DNA from: an uncultured Clostridia bacterium
GTDB lineage: Bacteria; Bacillota; Clostridia; Oscillospirales; Oscillospiraceae
Length of the DNA: 41,151 nt
Assembly (NCBI GenBank): GCA_947649615.1
Contig: CANSSG010000023.1
Coordinates: 1-41,151 of the forward strand
Direction: 5' to 3'
The translations under genes were made by a program, and so were the position numbers. Shown in pieces: positions 32,585 to 41,151 of the stretch (position 1 is the stretch's first letter; every line of letters begins with the position of its first letter). The notes beneath the pieces were generated by a model. The model saw only the letters and a program-made list of their open reading frames with translations, was not told where the DNA came from and ran no database searches.

Positions 32585-33867
32585 TAATCCTCCAAAGGCT
32601 CCGGCGACATAGATTTGATAATGGGGACCAGCAGGATGCAGACAAGGCCTGCTGCGAAGCCGTTATTGTAAAGATTCATCCCCCCGTGGAGGATGCTGGT
32701 ATTTTGTACGATAGTCATATGAAGGAACCCGGCGGCAATGCCCCAGCCCCAGCCGAACTGGCCGGCGATGGGGGCCAAACAGGTACACAGCAGCGTAGCC
32801 AGCAGGACGCCGGGAGAGGTAACCGGCACCGCGACCAGCAGCAGCGCCGCCAGCACGGCCCCGCCCATCACCGGCAGGACATTTCGCGGATGCTTGCCGA
32901 AGGCGCCGAAGCCGGTCATAGCGAAGATGCAGCACACCAGCGGCCCATTGAGCCTTACGCCCCAAGGGTAGAGCGCTTGCAGGTAGCCAAACCCGATGCT
33001 GCCCACCATCGCCATGTTGACAAAGGTAAGCGCCGGGCCGTCCAAGAGGATAAAGTCGGCTACGGCACGGCCGGAGTGATGGAGGATATGCTTGTATTGC
33101 AGCCAATTCCGGCATCCCAAAAGGACCCCGGCACCCAACAGCCCCAGGAGGACCAGCGTCACCAGGGCGCACAGCAGCCGATGCCCCTCCGTACTCCAGC
33201 CGCTTCCGGCAGAGAACTCGACGCCAAAGCCTTTGAGAATGCTGGCCAGCCCCAGCCCCAGGATTCCGGCGGCAAAGCCCACGTTGTAGAGGTTGTAGCC
33301 CTGATGGATTCTGGTGGTAAATCTGGCGATAGCGGGCAGGAGGAAGCCGATGACCAAGCCGCAGGCGGACATAGCCAGCCACCGCAGTCCGGGCCGCACA
33401 TGGATCAGCAGGAAGCTGACCATAGGGGAGAGGCAGGTGCCGTAGAGGGTAAGGTAAATGTATTTGGCGAAGCTGTCGCCCTTGTAGCGCGAATAGAGCC
33501 AGCCGCCAATGATGATGGGCGTAATGTTCAAAAGGTTTTTGCCCAACAGGGAAAAGCCGCTCATAAGGAACAGGCAGGCGAAGGCCGCGCCGGTAAAGGG
33601 GAGGTTCATTTTCCGTATCAGGAGAGTGCTGAGCAGGAGGACAAGCGCGGCGTTAAGCAAGGCGGCGCCCACGCCTCCGGTGGCAACGGGGTCGGTAATG
33701 AGACCGGTTTCGTTGATTTGGATCAGCCAGAAGCCTTTTAGAAGGGAAAGGCTAGGCTGGGCGATTACGGCGAAGATAAGCAGGAGGAGATTCAGGCCGA
33801 AAACGACATAGTAGAGACGCTTGCTTAGGCAGGCGGCATAATTGTTGATTTTTTCCGTCGTCAGCAT
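32584..33867 (-). CDS. DUF1576 polytopic membrane protein
   Basis: The 427-residue product is highly hydrophobic with about ten membrane helices. Two related halves are suggested by the repeated pattern of NLYNxGFAAGxxx, seen once near the middle (YNLYNVGFAAGILGLGLAS) and once near the end (MNLYNNGFAAGLVCILL). This matches the DUF1576 family. The function is unknown; a transporter is plausible because of the internal repeat (inference). The start is ATG 33867 behind GGGAGGA. It is divergent from citDEF across 257 bp and leads the operon with the small 121-residue gene. Confidence 0.85.
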   Translation of the reverse strand: MLTTEKINNYAACLSKRLYYVVFGLNLLLLIFAVIAQPSLSLLKGFWLIQINETGLITDPVATGGVGAALLNAALVLLLSTLLIRKMNLPFTGAAFACLFLMSGFSLLGKNLLNITPIIIGGWLYSRYKGDSFAKYIYLTLYGTCLSPMVSFLLIHVRPGLRWLAMSACGLVIGFLLPAIARFTTRIHQGYNLYNVGFAAGILGLGLASILKGFGVEFSAGSGWSTEGHRLLCALVTLVLLGLLGAGVLLGCRNWLQYKHILHHSGRAVADFILLDGPALTFVNMAMVGSIGFGYLQALYPWGVRLNGPLVCCIFAMTGFGAFGKHPRNVLPVMGGAVLAALLLVAVPVTSPGVLLATLLCTCLAPIAGQFGWGWGIAAGFLHMTIVQNTSILHGGMNLYNNGFAAGLVCILLVPIIKSMSPEPLED

Positions 33868-33908
33868 AAGAAATCCTCCCGATTCCGCGGCGTCCGGCCC
33901 TTTTTTAT

Positions 33909-33937
33909 ATTGTAGAGAATGGAAGGGGCGCTGTCAA
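33909..33937 (-). promoter_or_regulatory. Promoter of the DUF1576 operon
   Basis: Read on the minus strand: TTGACA (33937-33932), 17-bp spacer, TACAAT (33914-33909). This is a near-consensus SigA promoter. Confidence 0.85.
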
Positions 33938-33974
33938 GGTTCTATGGAAAATTCTTCTTTCAGCGGCCCTGCGG

Positions 33975-34002
33975 GGCGGTATTTGCGGCGATAAATACCA
34001 CC
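33975..34002. promoter_or_regulatory. Imperfect palindrome between the DUF1576 and cit promoters
   Basis: GGCGGTATTT (33975-33984) mirrors AAATACCACC (33993-34002) at nine of ten positions. It lies between the two divergent promoters, a position from which one regulator could control both. No regulator gene is in the window. Confidence 0.45.
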
Positions 34003-34034
34003 CTAAAATTTTGGCAAAATCAATCAAAAAATGA

Positions 34035-34063
34035 TTGTCCTGAGAAAAAAACCGTGCTATAAT
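34035..34063 (+). promoter_or_regulatory. Promoter of citDEF
   Basis: TTGTCC at 34035-34040, 17 bp, TATAAT at 34058-34063 with extended -10 TGC. Confidence 0.75.
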
Positions 34064-34124
34064 AACCAACGGCGTGAGAATGCGCCAGAAAAACGATACC
34101 TATATTTTGGAAGGAGAAGGCAAT

Positions 34125-34427
34125 ATGGAAATTCTAAAGCCCGCCGCCGCCGGGACGCTGGAATCCAGCGACGCCCAAGTTACGGTGGAGCCGGGAGAGA
34201 ATGGCGTGGAACTGAGCCTGTCCAGCAGCGTGATGAACCAATATGGCCGGCAAATCCGCGCCACAGTGCTGGAAACCCTGGAGCGGCTGGAGGTAGCGAA
34301 TGCTAAAGTCACCGTAGTGGACAAAGGCGCTTTAGACTGCACCATCAAAGCACGGGTAGAGTGCGCGGTCATGAGAAGCTGCGGCCGGTCGGAAGAAAAT
34401 ATTCCCTGGGGAGGTGCTATTCGATGA
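34125..34427 (+). CDS. citD: Citrate lyase acyl carrier protein (gamma subunit)
   Basis: CitD carries the phosphoribosyl-dephospho-CoA group on which citrate lyase holds its acetyl thioester. The 100-residue product has the attachment-site segment AAAGTLESSDAQV (Ser14 or Ser15), and the expected length. I chose ATG 34125 because AAGGAG lies just upstream and it gives the family N-terminus MEILKPA; an upstream in-frame ATG has none. The stop overlaps the citE start as ATGA. Confidence 0.93.
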   Translation: MEILKPAAAGTLESSDAQVTVEPGENGVELSLSSSVMNQYGRQIRATVLETLERLEVANAKVTVVDKGALDCTIKARVECAVMRSCGRSEENIPWGGAIR

Positions 34428-35338
34428 TTCCTCGTCCAAAGCCGGAACGGTTCCGCCTGCGGCGGACCATGATGTTTATGAACGCCCAGAAGCCGGGTCT
34501 CATTAAAGACGCGTACATCTATGGCTGCGATTCCATCATGTTGGACTTGGAGGACGCCGTAGCTGAAAATCAAAAGGACGCCGCCCGCTTTTCCTTGTAC
34601 CACGCCCTGAAATCCATTGACTACGGCGATACCGAGGTGATTGTCCGCATCAACGGGCTGGACACCCCCCACTGGAAAGAGGACATCCGCGTCTGCGTGG
34701 CCGGCGGGGCCGACGGCATCCGTATTGCCAAGTGCGAGAGCGCCCAGGACGTAAAGACGGTGGAGGAGCATGTGGCAATGGCCGAGGAGGAGTTTGGCGT
34801 GGAGAAGGGGAGGACCCTTTTGATGGCCGCCCTGGAAAGTCCCAAGGGTATCCTCAACGCCTATGAGATTTGCTGCGCTTCCGACCGCCTTTTTGGCGTG
34901 GCCATTTCCGGCGGGGATTTCCGCAAGTGCATGCAGACCAAATTCCAGCCCGACGGAGTGGATATGCTGGCGGCGCGGGGCCATATGCTGATGGCGGCCC
35001 GGGCCGCCGGGGTGCAGTGCTTCGATACCGTGTTCACCAATTTGGACGACCAGGAGGGCTTTGAAGCGGAGGTCCGGCAGAACAAGGCGATGGGATTTGA
35101 CGGCAAGAGCCTCATTAACCCCAAGCAGATCCGGCTGGTTCATCAGCTTTTCGCGCCCACCGAAAAAGAGATCATCCAAGCCGAACGGATTGTCCGGGCT
35201 TACCGGGAGCAGTCGGCGGCCGGCGTGGGTGTGTTCACGGTGGACGGCAAGATGATTGACATTGCCTTTATTCCCGGGGCGGAACGGACTTTGAAGCTGG
35301 CGAAGGCCTGCGGTATGTACGAGGGGGATTTGGTATGA
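34424..35338 (+). CDS. citE: Citrate lyase beta subunit (citryl-CoA/ACP lyase)
   Basis: CitE splits the citryl thioester into oxaloacetate and acetyl-ACP. The 304-residue product has the HpcH/HpaI barrel motifs: DSIMLDLEDAV, Arg in EVIVRINGLDT, Glu in AALESPKGILNA and the Mg-site FGVAISGGDFRKCM. The start is ATG 34424 behind GGGGAGG, overlapping the citD stop; the longer open frame is only the shadow of citD. Its own stop overlaps the citF start as ATGA. Three tight overlaps show one translational unit. Confidence 0.94.
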   Translation: MIPRPKPERFRLRRTMMFMNAQKPGLIKDAYIYGCDSIMLDLEDAVAENQKDAARFSLYHALKSIDYGDTEVIVRINGLDTPHWKEDIRVCVAGGADGIRIAKCESAQDVKTVEEHVAMAEEEFGVEKGRTLLMAALESPKGILNAYEICCASDRLFGVAISGGDFRKCMQTKFQPDGVDMLAARGHMLMAARAAGVQCFDTVFTNLDDQEGFEAEVRQNKAMGFDGKSLINPKQIRLVHQLFAPTEKEIIQAERIVRAYREQSAAGVGVFTVDGKMIDIAFIPGAERTLKLAKACGMYEGDLV

Positions 35339-36900
35339 AAAACGCAGTAGGACGTGAGATTCCCGACTTCCTTCTGGCCGGCGGCAGGGAGGTCTACCAG
35401 GGGAAAAATTATATGGACGGCAAGTACATCCAGAAGGCTTCTCCGAAAACCCGCCGGTATGAGAAGCCGCAGGAAAGCAAAATTGTTGCCTCCCTGGCCC
35501 AGGCCCTTCGGGACTGCGGGGCGAAAAACGGCATGACCTTCTCCTTCCACCACCATCTCCGCAACGGCGACTTCGTGGTAAATATGGTCATGCGGGCCGC
35601 AATCGAGGAGCTTGGGTTGGAGGATCTGACCATCGCCGCCACCAGCCTGGGGGAAGCCCACGACCCCGTGGCCGCCTATATTGAGCAGGGAAAAGTGGTG
35701 GGCATCCAGACCAGCGGCATCCGGGGACGGATGGGCGAGGTGGTCTCCGCCGGGAAATTGAAAACGCCTGCGATTATCCGCAGCCACGGCGGACGGCCCA
35801 GGGCGATTGAAGCCGGGGAAGTCCACATTGACATCGCCTTTGTGGCCGCGCCGACCAGCGATTGTGTGGGCAACTGCCGGGGCATCGGCGGTAAGAGCGA
35901 CTGCGGCAGCATGGGCTACGCTATGAGCGACGCCAAATACGCCGACCATGTGGTGGTTGTGACCGACTGCCTGGTGGACTTCCCCAATATGCCCGCCAGC
36001 GTGGAAGCCATCGACGTGGACGCGGTGGTGGTGGTGGATTCCATCGGCGACCCCAGGAAAATCGCTTCCGCCGCCGCGAGGATTTCCCAGAATCCGAGAG
36101 ATTTGATGATGGCGGAAAATGTGGCGAAGGTGATCGCTTCCACGCCGTATTTCAAGGACGGCTTCTCCTTCCAGACCGGCGTGGGAGGGCCGTCGCTGGC
36201 GGCGAACCTGTTCCTGGAGGAGTACATGGACCAGCGGGGGATCAAGATGGGCTGGTCTATCGGCGGCATCTGCGGGCCAATGGTGGAGCTTCTCAAGAAG
36301 GGGAAGGTAGGGAAGGTTATCGACGTGCAGGATTTCGACCTGGACGCCGTGCGCTCCATCAACCAGACCCCCGGACACTTTGAAATGAGCGCCAGCCAGT
36401 ACGCCAACCCTGCAAACAAGGGCGCTTTTGTCAACAAGCTGGACTTCGTGGTGCTGGCGGCGCTGGAAATCGACACCGCCTTTAACGTCAACGTGCTGAC
36501 CGGGTCCGACGGCGTCCTGCGGGGCGCGCCCGGCGGACACCCGGATACGGCGGCGGGGAGCAAGTGCTGCATCATCGTTACGCCCCTGATCCGGGGAAGG
36601 ATGGCGACCGTCTGCGAGCATGTGGTGACGGTGACGACCCCCGGCGACTGCGTAGACGTGCTGGTGACCGACTACGGCATCGCGGTCAATCCGCTGCGGC
36701 CTGATTTGGCGGATTGCCTGGACCGGGCGGGGATTCCCCATGTGTCCATCGAATCCCTCAAGGACAAGGCCTACAGCCTGGTAGGCACCCCGGACGATCT
36801 GGAGTGGGAGGATCAGGTGGTGGCCGTGCTGGAAGCCCGGGATGGGACGATCCTCGACGTGGTCAGGAAAATTAAGCCGCTTTCTTTGGAGAATAATTGA
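35335..36900 (+). CDS. citF: Citrate lyase alpha subunit (citrate CoA/ACP transferase)
   Basis: CitF swaps acetate for citrate on the ACP thioester. The 521-residue product is the normal size. It includes the conserved KNGMTFSFHHHLRNGD, TSGIRGRMGE, RSHGGRPRAIEAGE and GSDGVLRGAPGGHPDTAAG segments. ATG 35335 overlaps the citE stop. The operon ends here with hairpins. citC (acetylation of the ACP), citX and citG (prosthetic group synthesis) are not beside it and would have to lie elsewhere for an active enzyme. Confidence 0.95.
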   Translation: MKNAVGREIPDFLLAGGREVYQGKNYMDGKYIQKASPKTRRYEKPQESKIVASLAQALRDCGAKNGMTFSFHHHLRNGDFVVNMVMRAAIEELGLEDLTIAATSLGEAHDPVAAYIEQGKVVGIQTSGIRGRMGEVVSAGKLKTPAIIRSHGGRPRAIEAGEVHIDIAFVAAPTSDCVGNCRGIGGKSDCGSMGYAMSDAKYADHVVVVTDCLVDFPNMPASVEAIDVDAVVVVDSIGDPRKIASAAARISQNPRDLMMAENVAKVIASTPYFKDGFSFQTGVGGPSLAANLFLEEYMDQRGIKMGWSIGGICGPMVELLKKGKVGKVIDVQDFDLDAVRSINQTPGHFEMSASQYANPANKGAFVNKLDFVVLAALEIDTAFNVNVLTGSDGVLRGAPGGHPDTAAGSKCCIIVTPLIRGRMATVCEHVVTVTTPGDCVDVLVTDYGIAVNPLRPDLADCLDRAGIPHVSIESLKDKAYSLVGTPDDLEWEDQVVAVLEARDGTILDVVRKIKPLSLENN

Positions 36901-36906
36901 CCCTCC

Positions 36907-36932
36907 GGGGCTGCCGCTTTTGCGGCGGCCCC
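36907..36932 (+). repeat. GC-rich hairpin right after citF
   Basis: GGGGCTGCCGC pairs with GCGGCGGCCCC across TTTT, with one wobble position. It has no U-tract, and starts 7 bp after the citF stop. Confidence 0.5.
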
Positions 36933-36935
36933 GGC

Positions 36936-36978
36936 CTGCGTGTCAAAAAAGATGCAACGTATCTTTTTTGACACGCAG
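36936..36978 (+). terminator. Perfect 18-bp hairpin downstream of citF
   Basis: CTGCGTGTCAAAAAAGAT (36936-36953) pairs fully with 36961-36978 over a 7-nt loop. The T-run is within the right arm, followed by more T-rich sequence. The right arm is repeated once more, nearly exactly, at 36979-36996. Confidence 0.6.
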
Positions 36979-36996
36979 CATCTTTTTGACACGCAG
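36961..36996 (+). repeat. Tandem copies of an 18-bp TTTTTGACACGCAG element
   Basis: 36961-36978 and 36979-36996 differ at two of eighteen bases. A related TTTTTTGATACGCAG occurs at 30822-30836, also in an intergenic hairpin, suggesting a dispersed genomic repeat. Confidence 0.6.
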
Positions 36997-36997
36997 A

Positions 36998-37043
36998 GCA
37001 AAAGAAACCTGCAAGGACTCCTCCGCCTTGCAGGTTTCTTTGC
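36998..37043 (+). terminator. Third hairpin between citF and the rpoB promoter
   Basis: The left arm 36998-37016 pairs with 37026-37043 (GAAACCTGCAAGG core), with one bulged A. The right arm is T-rich. It ends 30 bp before the rpoB -35, insulating rpoB from citF. Confidence 0.65.
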
Positions 37044-37072
37044 CGTTTATACTATATTTTGGATTCTGCCCC

Positions 37073-37101
37073 TTGACAATGGGGGCGGGAAATGGTAAAC
37101 T
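37073..37101 (+). promoter_or_regulatory. Promoter of rpoBC
   Basis: TTGACA at 37073-37078, 17 bp, TAAACT at 37096-37101 with extended -10 TGG. The transcript would have a leader of about 180 nt. Confidence 0.75.
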
Positions 37102-37288
37102 AAAGTGCTATGTATTTAAGAGAGAGTGGTATACCCCTCCAAGATAACTACAGTATAGCATTTTCTCACGAAAAACGCAAGAGCCTTTTATAGTAAAATT
37201 ATCAACTGACCCGAGCGTATCGAATGTGTCGGGAATTTGGCGCCCCTCCGCCCAGGCGGGGCGCGGAAAGGCAGATGAGTATTGAACA
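37102..37288 (+). promoter_or_regulatory. Long untranslated leader of rpoB
   Basis: The leader holds TGCTAT near its start mirrored by ATAGCA about 55 nt later, and a strong GCGCCCC/GGGGCGC hairpin near 37240-37264. I recognise no named RNA family in it. Only weak ribosome-site sequence lies at the usual distance before ATG 37289. A better one (GGAAAGG) sits before an out-of-frame ATG at 37274. Confidence 0.45.
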
Positions 37289-40200
37289 ATGGCCAAGGAT
37301 AAGTACTACGGCAAAACCCTGCGGAAAAACTTCGCCCGGCATGAGGAGATTATGCCCATGCCCAACCTGCTGGAAATCCAGAAGGATTCCTATCAGTGGT
37401 TCCTGGACACCGGCCTGCGGGCTGTGTTCGCCGACGTGGGCGTTATCAGCGACTACGCCGATACCCTGGAACTGAGCTTCATCGACTTCAGCATGGATGA
37501 GCCGCCCAAGTACGACGTGGAGGAGTGCAAGGCCCGGGATGTGAACTACGCCGCCCCCCTGAAGGTCCGGGTGCGCCTGCGCAACAAAAAGACGGACGTT
37601 ATCAAGGAACAGGAAATCTTCATGGGGGATTTCCCCCTGATGACCAAGTCCGGCACCTTCATCGTCAACGGCGCGGAGCGGGTGGTGGTCTCTCAGATCG
37701 TCCGCTCTCCCGGCATCTACTATGGCAAGGAGACCGACGTTAAGACCGATTTGCCCATCCTCAGCGCACAGCTTATCCCTTACCGGGGCGCATGGCTGGA
37801 ATATGAGACCGACGCGAACGAACTGTTTTGGGTTCGGATTGATAAAAACCGGAAGCTGCCGGTTACCTGCCTGATCCGCGCCATGGGCCTGCGGGAGGAT
37901 GGGGACATCCTGGACGCTTTCGGCGGCGACCCCACGATCCGGGCTACCTTGGAGAAGGATTCCTGCAAGAGTTATGAAGAGGCGCTGCTGGAAATCTACC
38001 GGAAGCTGCGGCCCGGCGAGCCGCCTACGGTGGATTCTGCCGAGACCCTGATTAACGGGCTGTTCTTTGACCCCAGGCGGTATGACCTGAGCACCGTGGG
38101 GCGGTATAAGTTTAATAAGAAGCTGGCTTTGTGGGTCCGGGCCGCAGACCGCACCCTGACCGAGCCGGTGGTTCATCCGGCTACCGGCGAGTTGCTCTTT
38201 GAGCCGGGACATGTGCTTACACGCAGCGAGTTGCGGGAGATGGACGCCATCGGCGTCAACGAAGTGGTGGTGGACGTGGACGGCGCCCCGCTGCGGATTT
38301 TCTCCAACCACATGTGCGATTTGAGCCGCTATGTGGACTTCGATCCCGTGGAAGAACTGGGGATTAAGGAGCGGGTGCGCTTCTCCGTCCTCCAAGAGTT
38401 GCTGGATCAGTACGAGGGCGACGAATTGAAGGCCGCTATCCGCCGGCGGGTGGACGACCTGATTCCCAAGCATGTCATCGTGGACGACATCTTCGCCTCC
38501 ATTAACTATATGAACGCCCTGGGGCGCGGGCTGGCCGCCAAGGACGATATCGACCATCTGGGCAACCGCCGCCTGCGGTGCGTGGGCGAGTTGCTGCAAA
38601 ACCAGTTCCGCATCGGGTTCTCCCGTATGGAACGGGTCATCCGGGAGCGCATGACGATCCAGGATTTGGATATCGTGACGCCCCAGAGCCTTATTAACAT
38701 CCGGCCTGTTACCGCAGCTATCAAGGAGTTCTTCGGGTCCAGCCCCCTCAGCCAGTTCATGGACCAGACCAACCCCCTGGCGGAACTGACCCATAAGCGC
38801 CGGCTTTCCGCCCTTGGCCCCGGAGGTCTCAGCCGCGAGCGGGCCAGCATGGATGTCCGAGACGTTCACTACAGCCACTATGGCCGCATGTGTCCGATTG
38901 AGACCCCCGAAGGTCCGAACATCGGCCTGATTAACTACCTGTCCACCTATGCCCGTATTAATGAGTATGGGTTCATTGAAGCACCCTTCCGGAAGGTGGA
39001 CCATGCCACCGCGCGGGTTACCGACGAGGTGGTCTATATGACCGCCGACGTGGAGGATCAGTATATCGTTGCCCAGGCGGCGGAGCCTACCGATGAAAAC
39101 GGCTGCTTCATTAATGAGCGTATTACCTGCCGCCATAGAGATGAAATTATCGGCGTGGAAAAGGAAAAGGTGGATTTCGTGGACATCAGCCCCCGGATGA
39201 TGGTGTCTATCGCTTCCGCCATGATTCCCTTCCTGCCCAACGACGACGCCAACCGCGCCCTCATGGGCGCGAACATGCAGCGGCAGGCCGTACCTCTGCT
39301 GCGGCCCGAAGCGCCCGTCATCGGCACCGGCATGGAGCATAAAATCTGCATGGACTCCGAGATCGTGGTCCTGGCGGAGGGGGACGGGGAGGTCACCAAG
39401 GTGGATGCCACGTCCATCTCCGTCAAGTATGACAACGGGCGGAGCAAGGACTATAAGCTGGTGAAGTTCCTGCGCTCCAACCACACCACCTGCATCAACC
39501 AGCGGCCTATCGTGTCCGTGGGCGAGCGGGTTCACGGCGGAGACCCCAAAAACGGCATTTCCCCCACCGTCCTGGCCGACGGACCCGCCACGGAGCAGGG
39601 CGAGATTGCCCTGGGCCGGAACATCCTTGTTGGATTTATGACCTGGGAGGGCTATAACTATGAGGACGCCGTCCTGCTCAACGAGCGGATGGTGCGGGAG
39701 GACGTCTATACCTCCATTCATATTGAGGAATATGAAATTGATTCCCGGGATACCAAGCTTGGACCCGAGGAAATTACCCGCGACATCCCCAACGTGGGCG
39801 AGGACGCCTTGAAGGACCTGGACGAACGGGGTATTATCCGCATCGGCGCGGAGGTTCGCTCCGGCGATATTCTGGTTGGCAAGGTCACGCCTAAGGGCGA
39901 GACCGACCTGACCGCCGAGGAGCGGCTGCTGCGGGCGATCTTCGGCGAGAAGGCCCGGGAAGTCCGGGATACCTCCCTGAAAGTACCCCACGGCGAAAGC
40001 GGCATTGTGGTAGACGCCAAGGTGTTTACCCGGGAAGCCGGCGACGAGTTGGGTCCGGGGGTCAATCAGGTGGTCCGCGTCTATATCGCCCAGAAGCGGA
40101 AGGTCTCCGTGGGCGACAAGATGGCCGGCCGCCACGGGAACAAGGGTGTTGTCTCCCGGATTCTGCCCCAGGAGGATATGCCCTTCCTCCCGGACGGTAC

Positions 40201-41032
40201 GCCCCTGGACATCGTCCTGAACCCCTTGGGCGTCCCTTCCCGTATGAACATCGGACAGGTGTTGGAGGTCCACTTAGGCTATGCCGCCAAGACCTTGGGC
40301 TGGAAGGTGGCTACGCCTATCTTCGACGGGGCCAACGAGCAGGATATTGCCGACACTCTGCAATTGGCCGGGCTGGATCCGGAGGGGAAGAGCTGGCTGT
40401 ACGATGGGCGTACCGGCGACCGGTTTGACAATAAGGTCACTGTGGGGTACGTCTACTTCATGAAGCTCCACCATCTGGTGGATGATAAGATCCACGCCCG
40501 GTCCACCGGACCCTACTCCCTGGTTACCCAGCAGCCCTTGGGCGGCAAGGCCCAATTCGGCGGCCAGCGGTTCGGTGAAATGGAAGTTTGGGCGCTGGAA
40601 GCTTACGGCGCGTCCTATACCTTGCAGGAGATTCTGACCGTCAAGTCCGACGACGTGACCGGGCGCGTCCACACCTATGAATCCATCGTCAAGGGCCACA
40701 ATGTACCCAAGCCCGGCGTACCGGAGTCCTTCAAGGTGCTTGTAAAGGAATTGCAGGCCTTGTGCCTGGATATCCAGGTGTTGGATAAGGACGGCAATGT
40801 GATCGAATTGAAGGACGACGACGACGATATGACCACCTTCAACCTCTCCCGTATGGACCGGGACGACCGGGATGACCGGGAGGAATACGTGGCCGACGAC
40901 GCCGACCTGGAGGAATCCGGATATGCCATCGAGGACGTGAACGGGGACGACGATGACGGCGGCTTTGGCGACGGAGACGATGAGGAAGCCGTTGACGGGG
41001 ACGGCGATGATGATGAAGATGAAGATTTTTGA
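37289..41032 (+). CDS. rpoB: RNA polymerase beta subunit
   Basis: RpoB forms much of the catalytic cleft of RNA polymerase. The 1247-residue product begins [15 protein letters not shown], as expected for Firmicutes. It has the rifampicin-site region around [18 protein letters not shown] and [13 protein letters not shown], the [10 protein letters not shown]-type block, and the active-site segment [12 protein letters not shown]. Asp492, His502 and the Ser of RRLSA, where resistance mutations occur, are wild type. Pro486 replaces the more common Gln. The C-terminus carries a long Asp/Glu-rich tail of about 75 residues beyond the conserved core. An upstream in-frame stop at 37283 fixes ATG 37289 as the first start. 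rpoC follows 18 bp later. Confidence 0.97.
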   Translation: MAKDKYYGKTLRKNFARHEEIMPMPNLLEIQKDSYQWFLDTGLRAVFADVGVISDYADTLELSFIDFSMDEPPKYDVEECKARDVNYAAPLKVRVRLRNKKTDVIKEQEIFMGDFPLMTKSGTFIVNGAERVVVSQIVRSPGIYYGKETDVKTDLPILSAQLIPYRGAWLEYETDANELFWVRIDKNRKLPVTCLIRAMGLREDGDILDAFGGDPTIRATLEKDSCKSYEEALLEIYRKLRPGEPPTVDSAETLINGLFFDPRRYDLSTVGRYKFNKKLALWVRAADRTLTEPVVHPATGELLFEPGHVLTRSELREMDAIGVNEVVVDVDGAPLRIFSNHMCDLSRYVDFDPVEELGIKERVRFSVLQELLDQYEGDELKAAIRRRVDDLIPKHVIVDDIFASINYMNALGRGLAAKDDIDHLGNRRLRCVGELLQNQFRIGFSRMERVIRERMTIQDLDIVTPQSLINIRPVTAAIKEFFGSSPLSQFMDQTNPLAELTHKRRLSALGPGGLSRERASMDVRDVHYSHYGRMCPIETPEGPNIGLINYLSTYARINEYGFIEAPFRKVDHATARVTDEVVYMTADVEDQYIVAQAAEPTDENGCFINERITCRHRDEIIGVEKEKVDFVDISPRMMVSIASAMIPFLPNDDANRALMGANMQRQAVPLLRPEAPVIGTGMEHKICMDSEIVVLAEGDGEVTKVDATSISVKYDNGRSKDYKLVKFLRSNHTTCINQRPIVSVGERVHGGDPKNGISPTVLADGPATEQGEIALGRNILVGFMTWEGYNYEDAVLLNERMVREDVYTSIHIEEYEIDSRDTKLGPEEITRDIPNVGEDALKDLDERGIIRIGAEVRSGDILVGKVTPKGETDLTAEERLLRAIFGEKAREVRDTSLKVPHGESGIVVDAKVFTREAGDELGPGVNQVVRVYIAQKRKVSVGDKMAGRHGNKGVVSRILPQEDMPFLPDGTPLDIVLNPLGVPSRMNIGQVLEVHLGYAAKTLGWKVATPIFDGANEQDIADTLQLAGLDPEGKSWLYDGRTGDRFDNKVTVGYVYFMKLHHLVDDKIHARSTGPYSLVTQQPLGGKAQFGGQRFGEMEVWALEAYGASYTLQEILTVKSDDVTGRVHTYESIVKGHNVPKPGVPESFKVLVKELQALCLDIQVLDKDGNVIELKDDDDDMTTFNLSRMDRDDRDDREEYVADDADLEESGYAIEDVNGDDDDGGFGDGDDEEAVDGDGDDDEDEDF

Positions 41033-41050
41033 CCGGGAGGAGCTGGATAA

Positions 41051-41151
<101 letters not shown>

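Noticed and set aside
36961-36996. CRISPR array
   Set aside because: Two 18-bp copies sit back to back with no spacers, and there are no cas genes. No regularly spaced repeat occurs elsewhere in the window.
36901-37288. L10-type (rplJL) leader for rpoB
   Set aside because: There is no rplJ or rplL gene, and I could not match the leader to the kink-turn pattern of L10 leaders.
37202-40273. 1023-codon minus-strand open frame opposite rpoB
   Set aside because: Same effect: the plus strand is an unmistakable RpoB, and the antisense product is low-complexity His/Gly/Val-rich sequence.

Overview
The window is GC-rich Gram-positive DNA. It most resembles a Clostridia/Oscillospiraceae-type gut anaerobe (Flavonifractor/Oscillibacter-like). 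This is an inference from the gene set (AddAB instead of RecBCD, RicT/YaaT, the TIGR03960-TIGR03936 pair, DUF1576, PPDK, glutamine-dependent NadE), from SigA-type promoters that often carry an extended -10 TGn, and from strong AGGAGG ribosome sites. Most genes are chromosomal housekeeping genes. Two stretches look accessory: about 9.2-10.9 kb and about 16.0-21.0 kb.

Layout. 1-0.3 kb: the C-terminal tail of an unidentified protein. 0.33-2.2 kb: a YgiQ radical SAM protein. 2.3-9.2 kb: addB-addA, the recombination helicase-nuclease, with its own promoter. 9.2-10.6 kb: a solitary type I specificity subunit (hsdS) with AT-rich target-recognition domains. 10.58-10.89 kb: a compact locus read here as a type I toxin-antitoxin module of the Fst/par plan. 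It has a 31-codon hydrophobic toxin on the minus strand, a convergent short RNA on the plus strand, a shared terminator, and a 30-nt direct repeat that makes the short RNA antisense to the toxin start region. 11.0-12.9 kb: an amylosucrase-like GH13 enzyme. 13.0-15.3 kb, minus strand: aroF (DAHP synthase) translationally coupled to an S66 (MccF/LD-carboxypeptidase) protein. In front of aroF is a leader that encodes a Tyr/Phe-rich peptide followed by an intrinsic terminator, a candidate attenuator. 15.3-15.8 kb: a GNAT acetyltransferase.

16.0-21.0 kb is an AT-richer island. It starts with an ABC exporter gene gutted by an in-frame internal deletion and a serine-recombinase C-terminal remnant. 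It continues with a divergent restriction-modification pair: an HNH endonuclease and an adenine methylase fused to an S-type recognition domain. A small unidentified ORF and a DUF4230 membrane protein follow.

21.1-30.7 kb is core again: ppdK (minus strand), then holB-ricT, then nadE followed by the TIGR03960-TIGR03936 pair. 30.8-33.9 kb, minus strand: a DUF1576 membrane protein, a small unknown protein, and a FAD/Rieske oxidoreductase. 34.1-36.9 kb: citDEF, the three citrate lyase subunits, as an overlapping operon. 36.9-37.3 kb: stacked hairpins, a strong promoter and a long leader. 37.3-41.15 kb: rpoB and the start of rpoC.

The most notable observations are the Fst/par-like locus, the aromatic leader peptide before aroF, and the HNH plus methylase-recognition-domain pair beside mobile-element debris. 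All are read by eye. No homology search or folding program was run.
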